From Takakia lepidozioides (taxonomy: Eukaryota > Streptophyta > Takakiopsida > Takakiales > Takakiaceae), in contig CM060733.1 in NCBI GenBank assembly GCA_030704615.1, forward strand, positions 59,088,001 through 59,152,000: a stretch of DNA of 64,000 nt, given 5' to 3'. The translations under genes and the position numbers were made by a program. Each line of letters starts with the position of its first letter. The stretch's first letter is position 1. Of the stretch, positions 35,762 through 47,600 are shown piece by piece. The notes below the pieces were generated by a model. That model searched no databases, was not told where the DNA came from, and worked only from the letters and a program-made list of their open reading frames with translations.

Positions 35762-36740
35762 AATGTCAACAATCATATTTATGGTAAGGTGTTTCATGAT
35801 ATTGTCGTTCCTCTAGCTGAATTATGTAGTACTCTTTTTGCTATTTCCATGCCAACAACATCAGGTCCTCTGAAACTGTCATGTTCAAGCGAACGTATCA
35901 GCCATCTCGGCCAGGCCAGCTTGTAGGCTGCAGCCACGGCCCACCATAAATTGAATGAATTGGAGATTTTGTGCGAAGTTCCTAGTTTCATGTCCGTGGT
36001 GACTGATACGGAATTCGGAATATGGCAGTCCCAGTGGACCCGATGTTGTCGGCATGGGAGTAGCAAAACGATTCCACAAGAAGTCAGCTACATGAACATC
36101 GGCAGTATGAAACACTTTGCAATACACATGATTCTTGAGATTATTTGCACAGATTATTTGTGTTTGTGCCTTCAAGTGACGAACATTTTCGCCATGGTGC
36201 GGAAGAGGTGCATTGGCCACATTAAACGGTTGATGTGATACCATTTCACAAATGTATCATATCGCATCTGTGAAAATGTATCACATGAACCGTTCCATGT
36301 GGCCTACATGAGTCTTTGATGGGTACAAGATCAATGCGGTCTACCAAATCAGCTTCCACCAACAAACATGTGATCATTTCATAAGCGCTTGAACCGACGA
36401 CTGACAAGGTTCTTCATCCAGATGTTCAATATGCTGAGGTCTTCTGTAATGTCTTTTGCTTCGTAATGAGGTGCTTCTCCAATTCTTATTTTTTCAATGT
36501 TGATATTCTCCATCTGGAACATATCCATATATGCGTATATAAATACTTAAAAAAACCAAATGACCATCAAAACTGAAAGCTGCGGATGAGGCTTATAAAA
36601 GTGGAGATGGTCATTTGCTTATTTAAGGATTTCTGCACACATGTGTGGATCTAATCCAGGTAGAAAACATCAATATATTGGATAAAGTGGACATGGAGAA
36701 GCATCGCATTACGAAGCAGGAGACACTACAAAAAGAGCTT
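35762..36740. repeat. Cluster of three imperfect inverted repeats
   Basis: Pair A: 35762-35920 with 35985-36145 (about 70% match, loop about 65 bp). Pair B: about 36205-36250 with 36258-36305. Pair C: about 36440-36540 with 36640-36735. In pair A both arms keep a similar peptide (KVFH...MPTTSGPL) and many changes are synonymous, so the arms descend from coding DNA duplicated head to head. The protein family is unknown to me. Confidence 0.75.
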
Positions 36741-36789
36741 CAAAAGGCATATATCATGGAACAGGTCCCAGTATAATTGAAGACGAAAC

Positions 36790-37192
36790 CCCATTCATTC
36801 AATGAGCATTGAATGGTTGCCCATCCAAATGATTTTCGTTTACTTTCAATCTTTGTCACTATGTTCAACATACCATGTATTAGGTCCCGAACAAATATGA
36901 GATCAATCGAAATTCATTCGATGGCTCAACGGATCGTTGGCCATTGAAATGATTTTGGTTCGCTTTGAGACTTAGCCACTATGTTCAATGTGTCATGTAA
37001 GAGGCCCCAAAGTAATATGAGATCAATCGAAATTCGTTCAATGGGCCAACGAATGGTTGCCCATCCAAATGATTTTCGTTCGAATTGAGACTTGGCCAGT
37101 GTGTTCAATGTACCCTCTGATACGTCCCAGTGTAATATGAGATCAATCGAAATTCGTTCGATGGGCCAATGAGGCGTTCACTTGTCAACTAG
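36790..37192 (+). repeat. 120-bp tandem repeat, block 1
   Basis: GATCAATCGAAATTC starts at 36901, 37021 and 37141, exactly 120 bp apart. Each unit also has CCAAATGATTTT and TGTTCAATGT landmarks. Because 120 is a multiple of three, minus-strand frames can run through several units without this meaning a gene. Confidence 0.92.
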
Positions 37193-37794
37193 TTTTTGTT
37201 CAATGCGAAAAAAAAATCCTGCAATGCGTGCACGACTATTGCACCCATTGAACGGATGTGGTTGAAGCCCCTCTTTTGCCCCCATGTGCTTGAATATGTG
37301 TGCGGAGACACATTAGATGAATAAATCATTTGCCTCCCCATCGACGCACTCACCCCTCAAGCCATTCCAGAATTTAATTGAATTTAAATTCATTTTAAGC
37401 CAATAAATAGGTTTGCACTGCCTTTCATTGGGAGTTTCTAGCACGTATCGATTTTGTTTTTGGCTCAATTTTGTTCTGCGGCTTCAAGCATCCCACTGCT
37501 ACTCCCCCGCAAAAATTTGGACCAATCAGAAATGCCCCAAAAAAAAAAATGTTTTCTTCGCTCATATTGCAGAACTCTCTATAAAAAGTGCACAAAGTAG
37601 AACACAAATTAAGTTTGGAGTGCAAAACAGGGAAGAAACTGTGGTTCTGGGTCCAAATGAATTATGTTCGCTTCCAAATTTGGCACGCACGTTGCATATG
37701 GAGTCATTACACGTCCCATTCAAAAACGGAATGAAACAAAAATCGTCAGCACGCGAAACATAGTCCAACAGGTCCTAAAGTAATAGCAGATCCA

Positions 37795-38160
37795 ACGGAA
37801 TACATTCACCAGGTGAACGGATGGTTGCCCATCCAAATCATTTTTGTTTGCTTCCAAACTTTGTTAGTACGTTTGAGACACCCTCTCACAAGTCCCGGAC
37901 TAATATGAGATCAATCGAAATTCATTCGATGGCTCAACGGATGGTTGGCCTTCGAAATGATTTTGGTTTGCTTTGAGACTTGGCCACTGTGTTCAATGTG
38001 TTATGTAAGAGGCCCCAGAGTAATATGAGATCAATCGAAATTCATTCAATGGGCCAACGGATGGTTGCCCATCCAAATGATTTTCGTTTGCTTTGAGACT
38101 TGGCCAGTGTGTTCAATGTACCCTCTGATACCAATATAATATGAGATCACTCGAAATTAT
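37795..38160 (+). repeat. 120-bp tandem repeat, block 2
   Basis: The same unit as block 1, with GATCAATCGAAATTC at 37909 and 38029 and a variant at 38145. The 600 bp between the blocks contain more diverged unit-like sequence (TCCAAATGAATTATGTTCGC near 37653), so this is probably one aged array. Confidence 0.9.
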
Positions 38161-38575
38161 TTTGTGCTTTGAGAACTTTGTGGGTATGTTCGTGGAAAGA
38201 TCATAGATTTTGTGAAATGATTATGAAATACGAGGGACCAGGCGAAATTTGTTTGGAAGACGACCATTCGTAACTCGTTATAACTTATTAGTTAACATCA
38301 ATTTTCCTTGTTCTCCAGCTTTCGGAGTTCATTGCAAATATCCACATACACGTCATGACCAAATATGACACCATTGTAAATCTGTTTACAGGGTGAACCA
38401 CTTCTTCCCTATCACGCAAGTGTAAATGTGAAAAAAACGCTGCTCATGTAATTGAAATTGGCAAGTGCCGCACATGTGCATTGTGTATTAACAAAATTGG
38501 TGATATACAAAATTGGCGGAATGCTATCATTGTGTTTTCCAACAATATTCAAGGTACAACAAAAATGCACATTGT

Positions 38576-39401
38576 CTATGTACTACGCTGCCAATCATTA
38601 AAAGCCTCTTCGTCACTGTTCGAGGACAATGAATCTGATGCTGTGGCCTGATTTGCACTGCCAATTGCCAGAGCTTGCGACCGTGATCTCGTGGTCATGT
38701 GATCAATATTGGCCTGCATCCGCCTACTTCGTGGCGAAAATTGACTTTCTTCTTCACTCTCACGACGTGGCGGAGGTGGATCGAGAATAAGTGCTCGGGC
38801 TGCATGCAAATCGGCAACGAGGCCGTCCACATCCAGTAATAGAACCCCCGAAACACGAGGATAACGGTCTGTCCATAGTCGCCCCCATTGCTCTACAACT
38901 GCCTTTATGGTACTTTTGAAACTTTCCAACTGCCTCTTACGGGCCCTGTCCCTAATCACTATGTCGTTTCGACGATAAGCCACCTCGTACGTCTCATTCA
39001 TTTGGCGTTGACATATTATAGCATCTTCTAGTTCGGACAATAACAAATGTCTCACAATCGGTTGTCGATCATACAATTCGTTCCTCCGGCACCCATGGAA
39101 CCTGTGGGAGCCGGATAAACCTGGACCTTCTCTGACTCCAATGTCCTCCCATATTGCGGCAAAACTGCTCTCTCTCCCACCAATCGGGAATGCCTCCCGC
39201 ACGTATGGTTATCTCCCAGTCAGATATAACCAAAAAATACTGGGGATTTTTTATATATGTCGGGTTTCCGGCATGTATGCCATGCATCTCTCTGTCTACA
39301 TCCCATACCAAGTTTTTGTCCCAATGCACACAATTCATAAATGTGAATGGTAGCCCATCCAATGGGAGGTTGTGTCGATTGTATTCAAAACATGTGGGCA
39401 T
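38576..39401 (-). pseudogene. Unidentified coding region with one frameshift
   Basis: Frame 39401-39069 begins MPTCFEYNRHNLPLDGLPFT. Frame 39202-38576 continues from about 39190 with AAIWEDIGVREGP, a basic middle (RDRARKRQLESFKSTIKAVV), then a proline/serine-rich acidic end with MTTRSRSQALAIG. Together they look like one protein of about 270 residues with a single shift. I recognise no domain. Its place between satellite and gypsy debris suggests a transposon protein, possibly gag-like, but that is only inference. Confidence 0.4.
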
Positions 39402-39539
39402 CTAATCCTCCAAGCCCACCAGCTCATAGTGTAACACCCAAGATCTACACAAACTAGAATAGAAGTACTTTTCAACTTTTTCCCAAAACAACTCGATGCC
39501 TTCTAGGCTTTCATTGCAGGTTTATATACCCTTCACAAT

Positions 39540-39800
39540 ATGATTATTTTAAAGGTTTGACTTGAGAGCCTCAAGTCAAAGCTTCCTAAAGTCAACATTC
39601 ATAGGTTTGACATATTCTCCACAATATGACTTTATCAAAGATACTTGCTAAAGTCAACCTTCATAGGTTTGACATATTCTCTACAATATGACTTTATCAA
39701 AGATTTGACCTACTATTCATAATATGAATATCTTAGAGGTTTGACTTGAGAGCCTCAGATCAAACTTCCTTAAGTCAAACTTCTTAGGATCCTTCCTAGT
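39540..39800 (+). repeat. 62-bp tandem repeat
   Basis: ATAGGTTTGACATATTCT starts at 39601 and 39663. Related AGAGGTTTGACTTGAGAGCC and AAGTCAA.CTTC motifs flank it on both sides (39551, 39752). It lies just beyond the gypsy remnant and may be part of its 3' region. Confidence 0.75.
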
Positions 39801-39836
39801 TATTCTGGAAACTTCTAGGGAACTTTCTTCTGCCAT

Positions 39837-40550
39837 CTAGAACCTTCTAGATTCTACCTTGTTACAATCCTCCCCTCTTTCAAGAAACAACGTCCTCGTT
39901 GTTCGAATTTTCAAAAGCTTGAATTGCCAATTGAGCATTTGCGAGATTTTGCACCGGTTTACAGGTAGCTTCATATAATAAAAATCCTTTCCATAAAACC
40001 AATACTCCAACACCTCATGTCGCCCTCGTTTGTATGTGCGTTTTTTCATAATACGGTCGACCTCCCACTCTTCATTTCCGTCTATCAACTCTGGTAAAAG
40101 TTTTGGTTCTTGATTATCTTTGAATATTGATGGTCGAGGTTCGTAACGACGTAGTAGGGAAACGTGAAACACCGGGTGGATCTTCATATGTGGTGGTAAC
40201 TCCAGCTTGTATGCTACTGCTCCAATGCGTTTAATGATCGAAAAAGGACCAATGAACTGTGCCCCTAGTTTTCGCGATCCAATGATGTGTAAATTGGTTG
40301 TAGACAACCACACTTGATCCCCAACTGCATACTTCTCATTCCGTCGACGTGCATTTGCATACTGCTTTTGGCGATTTTGGGCAACCATCAGCTACTCTTT
40401 AGCTTGACGTACTACCCGTCGACTTTGTTGCACAAATGCATTAGTCGCGGCTACCTTGGATAACTTCTCTTTTGGTAAATTGAACTTCGTAAGAGTTGTT
40501 GGCACATTTGGGTGTTCACCATACATAAAAAAGAAAAGAGTTTATTTCGT
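39837..40550 (-). mobile_element. Second Ty3/gypsy family, integrase C terminus and chromodomain-like end
   Basis: Minus-strand frame (GEHPNVPTTLTKFNLPKEKL), one stop near 40388, then NEKYAVGDQVWLST, GPFSIIKRIGAVAYKLELP and IHPVFHVSLLRRYEP, followed by a chromodomain-like end (EWEVDRIMKKRTYKRGRHEV). Sequence differs clearly from the 30-35 kb element. It is truncated at about 40557 by the LTR fragment. Confidence 0.8.
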
Positions 40551-40560
40551 TGACGCGTTG

Positions 40561-41129
40561 ACCGGGTTGCGGTGGGGGTGGTTCCACGAGAGGTGGTGGT
40601 AGCTTAGTGGGACTTAGTGGGGGTGGCATAGGACTCACCATGGGGGCGGAGACCTTGTGGTGGGAGTCGTGGGGAGTCTTGGGATTCATCACGGTCCAAT
40701 GGGACCGTGGTGAGTGGGCCAAGACTCACCGCGACTCATCACCGGGAATCGAGGGTTTTCGTGGTGGTTCGCCATAAAATGACATGGTTGTTTGTGAAAC
40801 CCCCGCGGACAGTCACAGAAGTATATATAGGGAGTAGTAACCCCGAGAACGGTGCAAGCCCGTTGGTGACCAAAAACTAGTGAGTAAGTGTGCGAGCCGG
40901 AAAGCGACCAAGGTGTGGGGAGCTATTCCGGACTGCCATCGACCAAAGGGAATTTCCACTAGGCCCAAATTGGGAGAGGGTCTTGTGGAGGAGTAAAGGG
41001 GGACTGTTATGTCCCAGCGAGCAGCCGAAGCTCCGAGTTGGCCCGGCGGCCAGTGAGGGAGTTAGGCGCGCGCATCAGAGCGAGTAACTATGACTTGAAG
41101 GGGAGCTTACTGAAGTGAGGTGCGTGACA
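40561..41129 (+). mobile_element. LTR fragment of the 725-bp LTR family
   Basis: Matches positions 159-725 of the solo LTR at 26855-27579 but lacks the first 158 bp. It is more diverged than the other two LTRs. It ends GCGTGACA at 41129. Confidence 0.85.
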
Positions 41130-42440
41130 CGTCAGCTTTCCTCAACAATTGGGCGTTGGTTGCGCCAGCCCTCGCTTCACGATTTCTCTGTGACCATCGT
41201 CCCATCCTTATGGATGCCATTGCACATGTCGACAGTGGTATTTTACCCTTCCAACAGCATCTCCGCTCTGCACAAGATCTTCTTCTGGCACCGACACGAG
41301 CATGTCTACCACCATTTGAGTAGTTGGTTGTTCAAGGCCTCGACCATCTTCAGGAGTCCATTTCCGAGCGCGTGCACCGTCATTCCTTTCCGACATGCTC
41401 TCAAGTGTTTCTTCTGAGTTGCATTGAGCCCGACTTCTATCATGCGCAGGACCCGGAGCAGGGGCATGGTTGGCAGCACGACCCACTATCGCACATTTTC
41501 GCCTCTCATCCCCTATTTTCACTATTGCGCTCCGCCTTTGACTCGGTTTGCCTCATCCTTCGGCATTGGGCCTTCAGCGTTGCGTCTGTCTTCAGCCCAT
41601 CGATGACCTTGCCATCCATCTCCTCCGCTGTCCATGTGGTGGTGAGCGCATTGCGTCTCATGATATGGTTCGCGATGTGGTGTCATTTATTGCTCGGGAG
41701 GCAATGTATCATGTACTGCGTGAGCAACCACATCTAGGACCCACGCTCACGTCCCACTCTACACGCAGCCGTGTTGACATCGTCCTATCTAGAGATGGTT
41801 TGCGTACCCTAGCGGATGTCATTCTCGCCGACCCCACTCGAGCGGATCTGCTATCTCGCACAGCTACCACACCAGGCATGGCAGCCACTGTAGCAGCTCA
41901 GATCAAGGAGCGCGACTTTAGCGATCGTTACCCCACCGATAGATTTCTTCCGCTGGCGGTCGAGATATTTGGCTCATTGCACCGGCACTTTGACGATTTA
42001 CTGCGGACATGTGCACATCATGCAGCCAAGAGCGGATCCACCTGCATCCCAAATGCCTCCATCCTTGTCGCCTACTATCGACAACGTGTTTCAGTTGCTT
42101 TGCAGAGAGCACAAGCCATAGCATCGGGCTGATGTGGCTAGCTCCGCGTCATCTCATCTTCCGCCTATGCCTGACACTTTGCCTATCTCCTTGCCTGATC
42201 TTTTCCAGGCTGTTGGCTGGGAGGGTTGCTTTGCTTGGATAGCTTACTATGGCTTCTATTTTCGTCGCTGGTTGAGTAGCTTAATATAGCTTTTGTTTTC
42301 TTCTCTAGCTGAGTAGCTTAGTATAACTTTTTGTTTTCTTCTCTTGTTTCTTGTTCCTCCCCCCCCCCCCTTTTTTTGGGAACTTCTCATCCTATGTACG
42401 TTCACCCATTGTACATGTTGTAAATAAAGTCTTACAGGGT
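41130..42440 (+). mobile_element. Non-LTR retrotransposon 3' part with endonuclease-like tail
   Basis: Frames 41120-41530 and 41548-42132 look like one protein with shifts. The main frame has a C-x-C...H-x5-C cluster (CVCLQPIDDLAIHLLRC, PCGGERIASHDMVRDVV), then RVDIVLS, LADVILADPTRADL, a K in AAQIKERDFSDRYP and FLPLAVEIFG. This matches my recollection of the cysteine/histidine plus restriction-like nuclease tails that follow RT in some LINEs. The 3' end carries a C/T tract and AATAAA at 42423-42428. Confidence 0.5.
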
Positions 42441-42457
42441 TTCATCATTTGCACACA

Positions 42458-43040
42458 CAACTGCAAATGGATCACAATGACAAAGCTGTTCAATGCTCCA
42501 ATTATCTAAGGCCAGTTTTTTCTGTGAATGAGTGCAAATACAACGGGAACAGTTTTGAGAACATTTGAGACGGCCACAACACGAGCATTAGTCCACGGAG
42601 ATGCGAACAAGTCAGGCAATTGTCACCTCTTGAAGATTACTGATCAACGGGCAAGTCCATACTGATGGACTGATTAGGATGTTCTTTCAGAACTCACTTG
42701 ATTCGGAATAAATGCAGATGTCAAAATGGCTCTGATACGTGTCACAAGATTGTGGTTACTGGTTACCTTAATTGTCCAGATGCATGGAAGTCATATAAGT
42801 AGATGCAAACAAGAAGAAAATGAGAAGTTCACGTGGAAACAAGGTCGAGAATATGATGGAAGATAATTGCCAAAGAGATGAGCAATTGTCAGCACTTCTA
42901 TCCTGCCTGCCAGCCTGCTTCCACCGTGCTCAAGTGCTCAAGAGAAATATCAGAGAGGAAATCAACAAAGATTGCAAAACACCAGACCAGCCATATTTTT
43001 GCTGTTAGTTTCTAGAAATATTAATCATTCATCAATCATC
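42458..43040 (+). repeat. Dispersed repeat family, copy 2 (segments S1 and S4)
   Basis: 42458-42720 matches 57740-58056 in reverse orientation (GACAATTGCCTGACTT region). 42770-43040 matches 2510-2785 (CAATTGTCAG, AACACCAGACC). The middle segments present in copy 1 are absent here. Confidence 0.75.
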
Positions 43041-43045
43041 TAGCT

Positions 43046-44671
43046 CGCATTCCATTGTACAAATCGATCAGGATTGAATTGGATAGTATCGGTGGCACCT
43101 GCCAGGAGAGGTTAAATACTCAAGAGAAAAGATTGTATGCCCTTGATCACTCAAACTCTGGCCAGACAATGGCAACAAATGTAGGTAGTAAGAACTTAGA
43201 TGACCTAATTGCATAACATACCACCCGAGAGCTCCCGTGTTGAACGTTTCTGGTCTGCGATTTTCCTTCAAACTAATAGCATGCAGTCTTACAAACGACG
43301 AAGCAGGAAACCCAACTTAAAATATCCTCATTTACAGTCCTTGGATTAAACGGTGATCACAACCCAAGTGTGTCTTACTGCATATTACCTTCGGAATGTA
43401 AGAAAGCGATTGATCACTACATCCCGTTTCCCTCTCTCCAAGGCATTCGGGTCACATACCTGCATACTAAACTTCTCCGTCAGTTGCCTGATTGAACGCA
43501 GCTTTTGGATCAAGACGAGGGGTGAGAAACTTGAAACCCATTGGGTTTATCAAGTGGCTTTTAGAGAGATGGGGCCAGCAGCAGAGAAGGCTTGCACCTC
43601 TGCAGCCATCGCCACAGCTTGCAAGAGCTCGCGCCCCTTACTACTTAGACTCATCAGCAAGGAAAAAGTCCTTCTGTTTTGTGTTGCTGAGGAATACCAC
43701 AGTGGCCAATGATGCCAAGGATGCAGGAGGAGCAGAAATGTGCATTGGCCATGGAGTGAATTGCTTGAGACTCCACCAATTAGGGGCATAAAAGTTCATT
43801 GTTGACTTGGAGCAGCGTTTTTTTTATGCGCGGAATTTCGCCACTTTTCGATCCAGAAATTGGCCTCGTGAAATTTACAAAGGAATTATGGGTTAAAATA
43901 TGGCACTGTTTCGCATTATTGCCCTCCCTAATGCCATCATGTCCCTGCAATGAGGACGCCACCTGTACAACTAGGAAAGAGTCACATGCCATTTGGGTTG
44001 ATAGATCCATGCCTATCGATTTGTAGAAACCCTACCACCCAACCCTACCAACGCAAGGAGCAAAGCCTTGGGTTCAAACTCTTCCCGCTTTCGCCAAGGG
44101 GTTGAGCTATGGAGGGAACTCTCATTTAGGTTTCGCTTACCCGCCTAGTATCCGTGTCATGCACCTCCATTTATGCAGACTTGCATTGTCTCTTGCACTA
44201 GCACATGAGGCTTCGAGCAGAATTGCTGATCTTGCACAAGATTAGTCATATTTGTCAATGGATTGTATCCATGTGATAGAGTTGTGCTAGGCTTTGCAAG
44301 ATGCAGTGTCGTTGTTACTTAGAAAAAATTACCTCCCTTGTCGCTCCCACAAACCAAACACTACATGAGTTGAGTTCGCATAAAACTCATCAAACATTCT
44401 TGACAGTAGCCTCCGGTTCGAGATCACGTGCCACAGAGTCGCCAATTGATCTTCCTCATAGGCCAGCCAGGAGCCAACGTGGCTCAAGTTCTTAAATGAG
44501 AAAAAAACGCTGACTTGGAGGTTATGATGATCAACAACCCATCTTGATCCTCGGAAATAAGAATAACTGTGTCAACACTATATACATTCCAGTTAATGGA
44601 AAATTACACATTCAAATGGCGTATACACTAACTGCACCTAACTTATCTCCTTGGCTCCAAGACACTAGAGA
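43046..44671. other. Region downstream of ATG14, no gene recognised
   Basis: Should include the ATG14 3' untranslated region next to 44672. Short frames on both strands lack domains or a splice-consistent chain. Confidence 0.4.
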
Positions 44672-47600
44672 CTACTTGGTGGCATCGATAAACATAGCAC
44701 GTGTCCAGTGCTCTACGTCTTCAGAGTGGGAAGGAGGGGGTGGCAATGTAGGGTGCTCCACCAAATCCCAGCCGTCCAGTGTGCTCTCTGCCAAATTTCC
44801 TACAGTCTCTTCCACATGTTCAGAGCTTCCACCAATGTCGTAGAAATTGTTCCAACTAACAACCTTGCTTTTGTCGGCCCCCCTCTGGCCCTGCCAAATG
44901 AGCAAAAAACTTGAATCATACAACTGGGAGTGCAAGGTATACCAATAATTTGTCAGAGGTGTTAACTAAGATCACAGCGCCACCATAGATCCGTCATCTT
45001 GACTAGATGCCATGCCAAGAGGCATTTGATTGGCTGCCAGACTACGTGCATGGCATTGGATACCAATACATATCAATTATTATATATATATAGACAAAAT
45101 AGACCACATGAACTACCACACCAACCTTCAAGTCAAATAGGAATTAGGAATTAGGAATTCTGTGTGAGCACTATGCACCAGCTAAGAGCAAGAGAGCGCT
45201 AGAGCCACACAGCTCCTGGGTTATGCACAAAACTAACAGATAAGAAGGAGGAAGCGATTCTTTTATGGTGTCAGTGTGATGAGCAATACCAGAGCTTTGT
45301 GGCGAGACCGATTTTCTTCCGAAGGGCTTGGCTGGCAGCTTCCCGGGTGTGCTATGGGACCTTCTGAAAGAGCAAATTTGCCGTTAGGCTGTTGGCTACC
45401 TCTGCTAGACCTGAACACATATGAACATGTTCCAGGGAACGTCACTACGACCGTTAGCACCCTCCACCCCCACCCTTCCAGAATACCCTTGCTACCCTGG
45501 TGTCTGTGTAGGAGAAGAGGGGGTGGGGGGGGAGACACAGAGAAAAAGAGGGCAAAGAGGCATTGGCATAATCTACAGTAGACGAAGAAGCATACTTGCA
45601 GAAGCAGTGACATGAAGACAGCAAAATGTAAGATAGGATTAAAATATCTGTCCTGCTTCTCTCGGAAAACAACAAAGAAAATTTGAGAGGTTCTAAAATA
45701 TATAGAGGCTACGAGACCTATTTCTCATACGATTAATGCCGAATTACTGATCATAAGTAACTATAAATTCTGCAAAAGATAAGTCAACCAGAAGTAAGAA
45801 AACTTTACACACAGTATTTGCAAACTCATCCACTGTTGGTACACAAAACGGTAGACTCCATCTCCAAAAATAAGAAAACACTCCCCACCCAGAAGCCCAG
45901 TTGGGCGATAGCAAACAAGTGAGGAAATAAACCTTGCTCGAGTTTCCTTGGAGGAAAGAGTTGACAGGAGTTCTGAAAATGCCTCAAATATTGACATGTC
46001 CGAGGGGACAGGCAAAGACAGGACTCCGAAGCCATAGGCACAGATGCAGCTCACACTCCTGCGCAATATCTTAATGCCTTTCTGTACATCTGGATGTGTA
46101 TCCCTTGAGCTGCTGGAAGTGCCTCCACAGTTCACCAAACTACCCATGCTTTCTACAGGGTCACACCTTGGGCTTTCCATTGATGAAAAGCCAAGATTAC
46201 TGCCCACGCTCTTGCTCAGCTCATTGCTGTCTTCAGCAGAGGCCCCTCGTCCACCTTGACGGGGAAGAAACAGTGGGTACTCTTCACTGCAAAACACATT
46301 ACCACTTTTAAATGACTGACCTCATGGACGTGGCCAGATCAAATGCACCCAAACAAGTACATTACCTACCAGTTCTTGCTCAAGAACAATGATCCACAAT
46401 ATATCTGTGCAGGATGTTTTCCAGTATTTGCACGACATAAGATAGTCTTAAGGACTCCATCATCCAAGCCCCATAACTAACAAGTATAGTTGAGATTAAT
46501 GGTAGCCAGTCTGAGGTTGGCAAGGTCCCAACTCATAATAATCTCAGCTGTCATCATCATCAGCACAGGCCGCATCACCACCAGGCACATGATCTTACAG
46601 TCAACAATTGACAAGTCTTTGAACGAGACAAGAGGGTACCTGCGAGAAGCTGGCCGTGAGTCAAAGTATGAAGCCCTCTGCCATACACGTGACGAGGAGG
46701 CCTGCACTCCCCAAAAAGACATTACATGGTCGACATATACCCAAGAGCCATTTGTTGTACAGGAAACAATCTTGCTGTCTGCACAAGCTCACAATGAATG
46801 TACAGAGGACATAACAGCTTACTGCAAATCCAGAGCTGTGTAGTAGAGGAGCAGACAAGTAGCGTGCTGCCAGGTTCACCAGCTGCACCATATACCTGCC
46901 ATGCCCACCGACAACCCAAGTCACCAACCTGGATCCATATGTCTTCCTCTTTGCCCAAAGTGGTCAGAAATTACCTTCCTTTCCTAATCATGTAGTATGC
47001 TTCACCTGATATTACATTTCCATGTCAGGTATGAGAGCAGAAAATCAAAGCTGTATTCACTGGTGTGACTTGAAAAACCGTGTCTTAACAGTTCCGAGCA
47101 TAGAGATGAACAGACTAAAGACATCTTCTAAATATAGCAGCAAAGAATCACTTACCCCAAGGATGCTGCAAGTTCTGGGCATGGAACGGAGAGAGGGTCG
47201 TCGCCAATGGGCAATCGCGCACTGCAGATATGGACAGGTTGCACTGCACTGTTACCCTCCCACTTTTCACGCTCCTCGCCTGGAGCCTACCCACAACCAT
47301 TAACAAGACTGGTGGATGTCAGTAATTGGTCCTTTAGGAGTGCCCTTCTTTGCAGATGATTCAGAAATAAGAGATTGTACTCATAAGACGTTGTTTGCTG
47401 TAGCCTTGTGGCCATTGACCCCGCGCCCAGTTTGAGCGGGAACAAAAGGGACAGAACCTACCTCTGTCAGGGGCTGATGTTGGTAGTAAGACTTACCTCC
47501 ATATAAAGAATTAATCCGGGTTTTCCAGATATCCTCTAGAAATCCCTTCACACAAGCATCAATCTGCTGTGTGTGATTTGCCCAAAAACTAGGCCTCAGG

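Noticed and set aside
36926-37108. 60-codon minus-strand gene
   Set aside because: Explained by the 120-bp tandem repeat, whose period keeps the frame open.
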